Source of the DNA: Chloroflexota bacterium
GTDB lineage: Bacteria; Chloroflexota; FW602-bin22; JAMCYS01
NCBI GenBank assembly: GCA_021847625.1
Contig: JAJZQK010000120.1
Span: 1 to 8,004, forward strand
Length of the DNA stretch: 8,004 bases
Direction: 5' to 3'
Made by a program: the position numbers and the translations under genes. Below are positions 1-6,526 of this stretch, in pieces. The notes under the pieces were generated by a model. The model did no database searches and was not told where the DNA came from. It worked only from the letters and a program-made list of their open reading frames with translations. The stretch's first letter is position 1. Each line of letters starts with the position of its first letter.

Positions 1-2
1 GC

Positions 3-1655
3 TGCCTTGCCTGTGGCGGGCCGCTCTGGCAGGCCGACCGGACAGGGCCGCGTCGATTCCCCCTCGCCGACTACATCCGACACCGGATGGCGGGCTACTT
101 CGACCTGCTGATTGTGGACGAAGGTCATGAGTACAAGGCCCGTGGTTCGGCCCAGGGACTGGCTGCCGGCGCGCTCGCCGCGGTATGCGGCAAGGCATTG
201 ACGCTCACCGGGACGATCTTCGGCGGCTACAGCTCGACGCTGTTCTACCTGCTTTGGCGCTTCTCGCCGGCCGCGCGCTTGGAGTTCGGCTACCGGGAGG
301 AGGCGAAGTGGGTCGGCCGGTACGGCATCATCGAGCGGATCACGACGAAAGACCCCGATGCCTACACCGACGACGGCCGCCACTCGAAGCGCCGCGGCTA
401 CCTGACCCGTACGGCCGAGAAGCCGGGCGTCTCGCCGGCGGTTCTGTTCCACCTAATCGGGAACACGGTGTTTCTCCGCCTGGCCGATGTCGCGCAGAAC
501 CTGCCGACCTACACGGAGCGGGTCGCTCTCTTCCCGCTCGAGGCGGGAAGAGGGGGTGAGGAGCCCTCGCAGGCGAGCTGCTACCGCCGTCTCGCCAGCG
601 ACCTCTGGCAGGCAGTGGCGGCCGCGCTGCAGCAAGGCTCAAAGCGGCTGCTGGCCGCCTACCTCCAGGCCTTGCTCGCCTATCCGGACGCCTGCACCAA
701 AGGGGAGACGGTCGTAGACCACGTGACCGGCAGCGTGATCGCCCACGCGCCCGCGCTGCCGACAGAGGTGCTCTATCCCAAGGAGCGTGCGCTCGTCGAT
801 CTGGTGCGCCGTGAGCGGACACGCGGACGATGTGTATTGGTGTTCATCACCCACACCGAGAGTCGGGATATCAGCCCTCGCCTGCGGCTGATTCTGGAGC
901 GAGAGGGGTTCCGGGTGGCCGTGCTCAAGGCCGGCACCGTCTCGGCGGACCGGCGCGAGGAGTGGGTGGCGGCCCGGGTGCGCGAGGGGGCCGACGTGCT
1001 GATCTGCCATCCTCGGCTGGTGCAGACCGGCCTCGATCTCGTCGATTGGCCCTCGGTCGTTTGGTTCGAGCCGGAGTACTCCGTCTACGTCCTGCGCCAG
1101 GCGAGCCGACGCTCCTGGCGGATCGGGCAGCGGCAGCCGGTGGAGGTGACGTACCTGGTCTACGAGGGCACCTTGCAGGCCGAGGCGTTGGCGCTTGTGG
1201 CCGCCAAGATGCGCTCCTCGTTGATGATCGAGGGGGAGCTGCCCGAGGACGGTCTGGCCGCGCTGGAGGGTGGCGAACAGGACGTGTTCCTGTCCCTAGC
1301 CCGTCGCCTGACCGAGCAGGGCAGTGGCGAGGAGCGGTCGCTCGAAGCCCTCTTCGCACAAACGCAGGCCATCGAGGCCGAGGCCGAGGACTACCTGGTC
1401 GACGGCGAGTGGGAGATCCCGGCGAGACCGATGCCGCCGATACCCGAAAGGTTCTTGCCCGAGGGCGATGCCGCCGATCTCTGGCAGCGGGTCTTCAACG
1501 GCGAGACACCGGCCGAGCCGTGTATAGCGCACGGGCCAACTCCGGGAGCTAATGGCCGGATGATGAGCTTCGAGGAGCTCGCGCATCGGGTGCGGCGGCC
1601 GAAACCGCGCCGCAAGCCGGTGCCCGAAGGTCAGATCGCCCTGTTCGACGACTAA
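3..1655 (+). CDS. SNF2/DEGH-box helicase, 3' portion (5' end outside window)
   Basis: The reading frame is open from codon 3 to TAA at 1653-1655, about 550 visible codons. An ATG at 87 falls between a CxxCG half zinc knuckle (3-17) and the DEGH box, so it is internal and the true start lies upstream. Visible superfamily 2 motifs in order are LIVDEGH (motif II, 108-128), LTGT (motif III, 204-215), a second RecA-like lobe from about 828 (VLVFITHTESR), QTGLDL (motif V, 1023-1040) and QxxRRxxRIGQ (motif VI, 1098-1130). RIGQ is typical of SNF2 ATPases. Walker A is not in the window. The family is expected to be a DNA-dependent ATPase that translocates on or remodels DNA. The residues between the lobes (about 300-780) resemble a helicase group I associate with plasmids and integrative elements, from memory only. 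The C-terminus is basic (PKPRRKP) and ends in QIALFDD, a clamp-binding-like peptide. The gene is followed by a terminator, so it closes an upstream transcription unit. The helicase call is firm; the biological role is unknown. Confidence 0.9.
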   Translation, partial: CLACGGPLWQADRTGPRRFPLADYIRHRMAGYFDLLIVDEGHEYKARGSAQGLAAGALAAVCGKALTLTGTIFGGYSSTLFYLLWRFSPAARLEFGYREEAKWVGRYGIIERITTKDPDAYTDDGRHSKRRGYLTRTAEKPGVSPAVLFHLIGNTVFLRLADVAQNLPTYTERVALFPLEAGRGGEEPSQASCYRRLASDLWQAVAAALQQGSKRLLAAYLQALLAYPDACTKGETVVDHVTGSVIAHAPALPTEVLYPKERALVDLVRRERTRGRCVLVFITHTESRDISPRLRLILEREGFRVAVLKAGTVSADRREEWVAARVREGADVLICHPRLVQTGLDLVDWPSVVWFEPEYSVYVLRQASRRSWRIGQRQPVEVTYLVYEGTLQAEALALVAAKMRSSLMIEGELPEDGLAALEGGEQDVFLSLARRLTEQGSGEERSLEALFAQTQAIEAEAEDYLVDGEWEIPARPMPPIPERFLPEGDAADLWQRVFNGETPAEPCIAHGPTPGANGRMMSFEELAHRVRRPKPRRKPVPEGQIALFDD

Positions 1656-1672
1656 TCTACTGGAGCACAACC

Positions 1673-1730
1673 AGGCCGGCTCATCAGGGAAGCGAGCATG
1701 CCGTCCTTGCGTGAGCTGGCCTTTTTTGTT
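1673..1730 (+). terminator. Rho-independent terminator after the first helicase gene
   Basis: The left arm AGGCCGGCTCA (1673-1683) pairs over 11 positions with TGAGCTGGCCT (1712-1722), with one G-U pair. The last stem base runs into TTTTTTGTT (1722-1730), the expected U tract. The 28-base interior is long for a terminator loop, but AGGGA (1686-1690) can pair with TCCTT (1704-1708, one G-U), which would compact it. The hairpin begins 17 bases after the TAA stop of the upstream helicase gene and should separate it from the downstream operon. Confidence 0.85.
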
Positions 1731-1744
1731 GTCCCGCGCAGGCC

Positions 1745-1784
1745 TGACACGAGAAGAGCGAGCCCCCTCACGTCTCTCGTGTCA
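1745..1784. repeat. Perfect 10-bp inverted repeat, 20-nt spacer; candidate operator
   Basis: TGACACGAGA (1745-1754) and TCTCGTGTCA (1775-1784) are exact reverse complements, with arm centres 30 bp apart, close to three helical turns. The spacer contains a small GAG/CTC hairpin around CCCC (1760-1769). No T tract follows on either strand, so it is a poor terminator candidate. It sits 38 bp upstream of the -35 box of the helicase operon. The first protein of that operon carries an XRE-type DNA-binding domain, so an autoregulatory operator is a reasonable reading. An RNA hairpin at the end of readthrough transcripts, or no function, remain possible. Confidence 0.55.
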
Positions 1785-1821
1785 AATCCCCCCGTTGCAG
1801 GGCACGTGGGGATAGGACCGC

Positions 1822-1857
1822 TTGAACCTGCGCTCCTACCATGTTATAGTTCGTTAA
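1822..1857 (+). promoter_or_regulatory. Sigma70-type promoter with extended -10 for the helicase-methylase operon
   Basis: TTGAAC (1822-1827) serves as -35, followed by exactly 17 bases and then TATAGT (1845-1850) as -10, a 5/6 match to TATAAT. A TG at 1842-1843 one base before the -10 makes an extended -10 (TGnTATAGT). Transcription would begin near A1857, leaving a leader of about 22 bases before the TTG start at 1879. This region is noticeably more AT-rich than its surroundings. It is the only convincing promoter I find ahead of the three downstream genes. Confidence 0.75.
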
Positions 1858-1866
1858 GTTCCTGCC

Positions 1867-1871
1867 GGGGG
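1867..1871 (+). promoter_or_regulatory. Ribosome binding site supporting a TTG start
   Basis: GGGGG (1867-1871) can pair with the CCUCC anti-Shine-Dalgarno with one G-U pair, and it ends 7 bases before TTG at 1879. The next in-frame ATG is at 1939; using it would delete the first helix of the helix-turn-helix and lacks this spacing. The site and domain integrity together favour TTG 1879. Confidence 0.55.
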
Positions 1872-1878
1872 CGCGGTT

Positions 1879-4800
1879 TTGGTTACGGGAACGGTCGGTT
1901 CTCCCGAATGGATAAAGGGTCTTCGTAGTGAGATCGGCATGACTCAAGCTGAACTTGCCGAGCACCTCGGCGTGACCTACGTGACCATCAGCCGGTGGGA
2001 GAACGGCCAGGCCCGCCCGAATCGGCTGGCCATGAGAGCTCTGGTCGCATTGGCCGCGCGGGCATCCGGCCACCATCGCACATCCGCAAGCGCCATCGGG
2101 GAACGACGGGCCGAGTACGCAACGGCTCCGCGCGTGCCGGTCACCGATTTCCAGGCGGATCCCGAGACGGTACGGCTATTCATCGAGGGCGAGCGCCTTC
2201 GCTACGGGCACCTGTTCAGTCCGGTGTTCGGCACGGAAACGGCGCTGATCGATCCTCTCCCCCACCAGATCATCGCGGTCTACCGCCACATGCTCTCGCA
2301 ACCGCGCCTCCGGTTTCTTCTAGCAGACGATGCCGGCGCTGGAAAGACCGTCATGACGGGCCTTTACATCCGGGAGATGCTCAGTCGTCGGCTACTCCGG
2401 CGCGTCCTCATCGTGCCTCCTGCCGGGCTGGTGGGCAACTGGAAACGAGAGATGCGCGTCCTCTTCTCACTGCAGTTTCGCGAAGTGACGGGCGCCGACT
2501 GTCGCGATGAGAATCCCTTTGCCGGCCCTGGGAGCGAGCTGGTGGTTGCCAGTGTGGATACGCTCGCCGGCGGTAGGGCCTTCGAGCGACTCGCGGCGCC
2601 TGAGACGGAGCCGTATGATCTGGTGGTGTTCGATGAAGCCCACAAGCTATCCGCCATGCGCAACGCCGACGGCAGTTACGAGACGACCGACCGCTACAAG
2701 CTGGCAGAGCTTCTGGCCGGAGCGGAGCCACTTCAGGAAACCCGACCGCCCCGACGTCTCTCCTGGCACGCACATCATCTCGTGCTCCTCACCGCCACGC
2801 CGCACATGGGGAAGGACTTCCCGTATTTCGCCCTGTGGCGGCTTCTCGAACCCTCCGCGCTCCGAACGGTCGATGCCTTCAACTCCTTCCCGGCCGAAGC
2901 TCGGGCACGATACTTTCTGCGGCGCAGCAAAGAGGAGATGGTCAGGTTTGACGGCACGCGCATCTACCCTACCAGACTCAGTCACACGGCAGGGTACGAC
3001 CTCACTCCGCCCGAGTGGGAGCTGTACGAGCAACTGACCGACTATGTGCGCTTTCACTACAACCGGGCCCGGGTGTTGAACCGCTCCGCCGCCCGGCTTG
3101 CCATGAGCATTCTGCAGCGCCGGGCCGCCAGCTCCACCTGGGCGCTACTCCGCTCGCTCGAACGCCGGCGGGACCGGCTGAGCGATTTCATAAGCAGAGT
3201 GGTAGCGAGGGCGCTGACCGAAGAGCAACTCCAGGCCGATCAGCGACGACTCCGCATCCCGGACATCGAGGAGGAGAGGACCAGCGACGAAGAGGGAACG
3301 GTGGACGGCCGTGAAGAGCGCGACGCGGTGGAGGAGGACGCCATGGGCGCCACCACCGCGACCACCCTCGCCGAGCTTCGGGCAGAGAAGACCCAGGTCG
3401 AGGAGCTGCTGGCTCTGGCGCGGCGCGTCTACGAACGCGGCGATGAGTCGAAGTTCGACCGCCTCTGGGAGGTGATCCGGGACCCGGAGTTTCGGGATGA
3501 GAAGCTGCTGATCTTCACGGAGCACCGCGACACCATGGACTACCTAGTCCATCGACTGGAAGGCATGGGCTACACCGGCCAGGTTGCCCGCATCCATGGT
3601 GGCATGCCGTACCCGGAACGGGAAGCCCAGATGGAAGAGTTTCGGAAGCGGTGCCGATTCATGGTGGCCACCGATGCGGCGGGCGAGGGCATCAACCTGC
3701 AGTTCTGCTGGATCATGGCGAACTACGACATCCCGTGGAACCCGGCGCGGATTGAGCAACGCTTCGGCCGCATTCACCGCTACAAGCAGACGCACGATCC
3801 TGTGGTGCTGGTCAATCTGGTTGCCAACAAGACCCGCGAGGGTCGTGTCCTGAGGACACTTCTGGACAAGCTGGAGACCATCCGGCGGGAGCTGGGCTCG
3901 GACAAAGTCTTCGACGTCATTGGGCGACAGTTCCAGGGAGTATCTCTGGCAGAGGTCATCATGCGGGCGGTGGTCGAGGACCGCGCCGACGAAGAATCCA
4001 GCCGCGTCGAGGGCTTTCTTACAACGGAGCAGGTGCGAGCCATTCAGGAAGCCGATACCAAGCTCAGAAGCACCGGGGGGGACGTGGTATCGCTCCTTCC
4101 ATCTCTGCTGGCCCAGCGTGACCGCGACCAGTTGCACCGCCTTCTCCCCGGTTACGTCCAGAGCTTTATCCAGAAGAGCGCTCCGCGCCTTGGAGTCGCC
4201 ATACGCGGGGACCTGGACGGACGCTTTCATCTGGAGCGGCTGCCGATTGCACTCGGCCTGGCGCTGGAGGAGGCAACTGGCGGAAGGCCGTTGCCGATGA
4301 CCGTGCACAAACCTGGACCTGATGAAGACGTGTTGTGGCTTCGTCCGGGTGAGCGCTTCTTCGACAGATACCGCTCGTACTTCTGCGAGGGGGTTGCCGA
4401 GATCGCCCTCAGGGGTGGGGTCTTTGTCGACCCCTATGCGGCCGAGCCGTACCTCTACCACTTGGGCCTGGTGACCGTGGTCCGGGTTGCCGATCCCGAT
4501 TTCCCGGAGTCCTTCCGAGCCGACCAGGTGTTGGATGTCCACCTTGCTGCTGTCACTCAGTCGCTGGATGGGGAACCGCTCCCATGTCCGGTAGAGCAGC
4601 TCATGCTGTTGCGCCCGGCGGAGCATGTTCCACCAACGGCCTGGCCGGCGCATCAACGGATAGATGCGGCGATCGCCCGCGCCGAGAGTTACCTCCACAG
4701 CTCCGTACTGGGGCCCCTTGTCGAGGAGCACCGGCGAAGGCTCACCATTTCGCTAAAGGATAGAGAGGAGTTCCTCCGGAAAGGGTTCGATTACCAGGAG

Positions 4801-5433
4801 GCCGAACTTCTGGACCTGCGTGCCAGACTGCGTGAACAGGCGAACAGGGGCGAGCAGGCGGCGAGGCGACGCTTGGAAGAAGTGCGGCGGAGGCAACAAG
4901 AACTCAAGGCGAGGGAAGAGCGTGCCCTCGGGATATTGCGGCGCGAGATAGAGCTCGTGGAGCCGGGCGAGGCGACGTTCCTAGCGCACGCCCTGGTCCT
5001 TCCGTCGGCGGACCCCGAGGACCGAGAGCGGCACGACAGGGAGGTCGAGCGCATCGCCATGCAAGTAGCCCGGGCATACGAGGAAGCCCAGGGCGCCCAG
5101 GTGCACGATGTGTCCACACCCGAGAAGGCCCGCCTGATCGGGCTAGACCAGTGGCCCGGCTTCGACCTCCTCTCCCGTCGACGAGACGGAGAGCAGCGCT
5201 GCATCGAGGTCAAGGGACGCCGGGCCGTGGGCGACGTGGAGCTGAAGGAGAACGAGTGGGCGAAAGCCGCCAACCTCCGGGAGCAGTACTGGCTCTACGT
5301 GGTGTACGATTGTGCTGCCGCATCTCCACGGCTGCTGCGAGTTGCGGACCCATTCGCCACGCTGCTGGTGCGTGCCAAGGGTGGTGTGGTAGTGGATGGA
5401 CAGGCCGTATTCCAGGCGGCGGAGGTCAGTTGA
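1879..5433 (+). CDS. XRE HTH - SNF2 helicase - DUF3883 nuclease-like fusion protein
   Basis: This 1184-residue protein has four parts. Residues 10-60 form an XRE-type helix-turn-helix (MTQAELAEHLGV, then TISRWENG). Residues about 125-700 are a SNF2-type ATPase: LPHQ Q-motif, Walker A DDAGAGKT (150-157), DEAH (252-255), TATP (305-308), ATDAAGEGINLQ (597-608) and RIEQRFGRIHR (624-634). An acidic insert (462-488, about half Asp/Glu) lies between the lobes. After an unassigned stretch comes an Arg/Glu-rich coiled coil (about 950-1030). The C-terminus (about 1050-1184) looks like DUF3883, with GFDLLS and IEVKGR giving D1096, E1110 and K1112, then NEW and YWLYVVYD. The canonical motor residues and the E-x-K pair are present, so an active ATPase and possibly active nuclease are expected. 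It starts at TTG with the whole HTH retained, and it leads the operon with the methylase. It resembles helicases found beside DUF1156 methylases; it is DISARM DrmD-like in role, but I do not recognise the DrmD N-terminus. It probably acts on invading DNA and may also repress its own promoter. Confidence 0.93.
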   Translation: MVTGTVGSPEWIKGLRSEIGMTQAELAEHLGVTYVTISRWENGQARPNRLAMRALVALAARASGHHRTSASAIGERRAEYATAPRVPVTDFQADPETVRLFIEGERLRYGHLFSPVFGTETALIDPLPHQIIAVYRHMLSQPRLRFLLADDAGAGKTVMTGLYIREMLSRRLLRRVLIVPPAGLVGNWKREMRVLFSLQFREVTGADCRDENPFAGPGSELVVASVDTLAGGRAFERLAAPETEPYDLVVFDEAHKLSAMRNADGSYETTDRYKLAELLAGAEPLQETRPPRRLSWHAHHLVLLTATPHMGKDFPYFALWRLLEPSALRTVDAFNSFPAEARARYFLRRSKEEMVRFDGTRIYPTRLSHTAGYDLTPPEWELYEQLTDYVRFHYNRARVLNRSAARLAMSILQRRAASSTWALLRSLERRRDRLSDFISRVVARALTEEQLQADQRRLRIPDIEEERTSDEEGTVDGREERDAVEEDAMGATTATTLAELRAEKTQVEELLALARRVYERGDESKFDRLWEVIRDPEFRDEKLLIFTEHRDTMDYLVHRLEGMGYTGQVARIHGGMPYPEREAQMEEFRKRCRFMVATDAAGEGINLQFCWIMANYDIPWNPARIEQRFGRIHRYKQTHDPVVLVNLVANKTREGRVLRTLLDKLETIRRELGSDKVFDVIGRQFQGVSLAEVIMRAVVEDRADEESSRVEGFLTTEQVRAIQEADTKLRSTGGDVVSLLPSLLAQRDRDQLHRLLPGYVQSFIQKSAPRLGVAIRGDLDGRFHLERLPIALGLALEEATGGRPLPMTVHKPGPDEDVLWLRPGERFFDRYRSYFCEGVAEIALRGGVFVDPYAAEPYLYHLGLVTVVRVADPDFPESFRADQVLDVHLAAVTQSLDGEPLPCPVEQLMLLRPAEHVPPTAWPAHQRIDAAIARAESYLHSSVLGPLVEEHRRRLTISLKDREEFLRKGFDYQEAELLDLRARLREQANRGEQAARRRLEEVRRRQQELKAREERALGILRREIELVEPGEATFLAHALVLPSADPEDRERHDREVERIAMQVARAYEEAQGAQVHDVSTPEKARLIGLDQWPGFDLLSRRRDGEQRCIEVKGRRAVGDVELKENEWAKAANLREQYWLYVVYDCAAASPRLLRVADPFATLLVRAKGGVVVDGQAVFQAAEVS

Positions 5434-5447
5434 CACGTCAGCACAGT

Positions 5448-5452
5448 AGGAG
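5448..5452 (+). promoter_or_regulatory. Ribosome binding site for the middle gene
   Basis: AGGAG (5448-5452) lies 6 bases before ATG 5459 in the 25-base gap after the helicase stop codon. A second GAGGAG (5452-5457) is too close to the start to be optimal. This strong site fixes ATG 5459 as the start of the 355-residue protein. Confidence 0.8.
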
Positions 5453-5458
5453 AGGAGA

Positions 5459-6526
5459 ATGAGGATTGTTGCGGTAAGTCCATTGTCTAGGAGCATCGTG
5501 CCTGCACTCTCGGTCACCGTAGCTCACGAGTTTGAAGAGAGCGTGGTGTGGTTCTCGATCATTGGCCACGTCTTGGCCGCAGACGGAGCTGTCGTAGGGC
5601 CCTTGCTGCCGTTACAAGAAGCGCCGGGGGAACGGGAAGAATCTCTTTGGCAGTTGAATCTGGATAGCATTAGTAGCCAGCAGACCCGCCATCGAAGGGA
5701 TGTGCGACGAGTGTCCTACTGCCCCTTGGAGGGACGTGTCCTCGACCACGTTGAGAGCCTGAGGATGAAGGAGCGCAAGCGGGACGTACAATTGTCATTC
5801 GACCTCAGCATCGACTTTGCCAGCGTCAATGTATCCCTGGGAGACTTCCGCCACGGGCAACAGATTGACGAGGATTCCGCTGTTGTTCTTTCGTCGTGGC
5901 GCCGCTCTGACAGCAGCAATCAGAACCTCAGAATCCTTGTGAGCCCGAGTCAGCCGTTCCTTCAATTCAAGCGCCTCAGCACAAGGCTGAGTCATACCAT
6001 CACGTCGAGCGATTGGGTGCATGATTTTGCTCCCGCCCTCGGCCTCGGTCGTGTTCTACTCGTCGAAATCGCTGAGCCTGGGTCAATTGCAGTGGACAAC
6101 GCCATCGTCAGGGACGACGATAGGGAGTTCGCGGGTCGGCTCGAGAGAGCAGGTACGGTGCTGCAGCAGATGAACAGAGACTTACAGGGTGGAGAATGGC
6201 GTGATGTCGTGCGGCAGTCCAGGGAGTTTTGGGGACTCTTCCAGGAGTCCTCGAAGCAGCTGGACGTGAGTAGGTTCATTACCACTTTGATCACAAGCTC
6301 GACGGGACTTGAAGAGGAGAAGAGCAGGAACATCGTGCAAGCCGTAGGGCGGTTGTACGGCTACGCTAGCGACTTATTGCATCCTGTCGGCGACTCTGGG
6401 GTGAAAGATGTATTTGTTGGCGGTAAGGAGGATGCATACCTAGCCTATTCTCTCGCAGCCAGCTTCCTGAACTTGGTGACACGCAAGTTCAAGCGATATC
6501 TGGAAGACAGGAAGGCTGAAGCATGA
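5459..6526 (+). CDS. Uncharacterised 355-residue protein between helicase and methylase
   Basis: I do not recognise a named family. The N-terminal half (about 1-200) looks beta-rich, with alternating hydrophobic strands such as VQLSFDLSIDFASVNVSL, and it ends in SDWVHDFAPALGLGRVLLVEI around W186. The C-terminal part (about 220-355) looks helical: a long amphipathic region with DLQGGEWRDVVRQSREFWGLF, then RLYGYASDLLHPVG (H308) and a final helix EDAYLAYSLAASFLNLV. This organisation reminds me of hypothetical proteins near defence loci with a HEPN-like helical C-terminus. The diagnostic HEPN R-x4-6-H is absent; the nearest Arg is 11 residues before H308. There is no signal peptide, clear membrane span or zinc site. 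It has a strong Shine-Dalgarno, starts 25 bp after the helicase and overlaps the methylase start by 4 bp (ATGA), so translation is probably coupled. GC is lower than in its neighbours. Roles as target sensor, specificity factor or regulator are all open. Confidence 0.88.
   Translation: MRIVAVSPLSRSIVPALSVTVAHEFEESVVWFSIIGHVLAADGAVVGPLLPLQEAPGEREESLWQLNLDSISSQQTRHRRDVRRVSYCPLEGRVLDHVESLRMKERKRDVQLSFDLSIDFASVNVSLGDFRHGQQIDEDSAVVLSSWRRSDSSNQNLRILVSPSQPFLQFKRLSTRLSHTITSSDWVHDFAPALGLGRVLLVEIAEPGSIAVDNAIVRDDDREFAGRLERAGTVLQQMNRDLQGGEWRDVVRQSREFWGLFQESSKQLDVSRFITTLITSSTGLEEEKSRNIVQAVGRLYGYASDLLHPVGDSGVKDVFVGGKEDAYLAYSLAASFLNLVTRKFKRYLEDRKAEA
6509..6515 (+). promoter_or_regulatory. Ribosome binding site for the methylase gene
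   Basis: AGGAAGG (6509-6515) lies 7 bases before ATG 6523, inside the last codons of the preceding gene. Together with the ATGA stop/start overlap at 6523-6526 it supports this start and suggests coupled translation of the two proteins. Confidence 0.7.

Noticed and set aside
340..822. 160-codon minus-strand frame opposite the first helicase
   Set aside because: It is a low-complexity Arg/Pro/Ala/Ser-rich product typical of antisense frames in GC-rich DNA, and it overlaps a well supported gene.
830..1552. 240-codon plus-strand frame in the +1 register over the first helicase
   Set aside because: The composition is dominated by Gly, Arg and Ala with no motifs, while the overlapping frame holds motifs V and VI of a helicase.
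87..1655. ATG at 87 as the true start of the first helicase
   Set aside because: The frame is open to the left edge and encodes plausible protein (CLACGG and onward). Starting at 87 would remove Walker A and the first strands of the motor domain, and no ribosome binding site precedes it.
1745..1790. Inverted repeat as a second intrinsic terminator
   Set aside because: Neither strand has a T tract after the stem, the spacer is 20 bases, and a much better terminator already lies 15 bases upstream.
1698..1928. 76-codon frame in the intergenic region
   Set aside because: It starts inside the terminator loop, runs through the promoter and into the HTH coding region, has no ribosome binding site, and the protein has no recognisable character.
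3544..4731. 395-codon open frame on the minus strand opposite the helicase
   Set aside because: It lies wholly antisense to a gene with textbook helicase motifs. Its open state is explained by GC-rich codon structure, and its protein shows no recognisable domain.
1879..5433. Naming this gene drmD
   Set aside because: The motor and its context with a methylase are DISARM-like. However, the N-terminus is an XRE domain rather than the start I associate with DrmD, and the neighbouring methylase is DUF1156-type, not the class 1 DISARM methylase.
5430..5458. TTGACA at 5430-5435 as a promoter for the middle gene
   Set aside because: At 17 bp spacing the -10 position is AGGAGA, which is the Shine-Dalgarno region, so no usable -10 exists. 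The short gap favours co-transcription.
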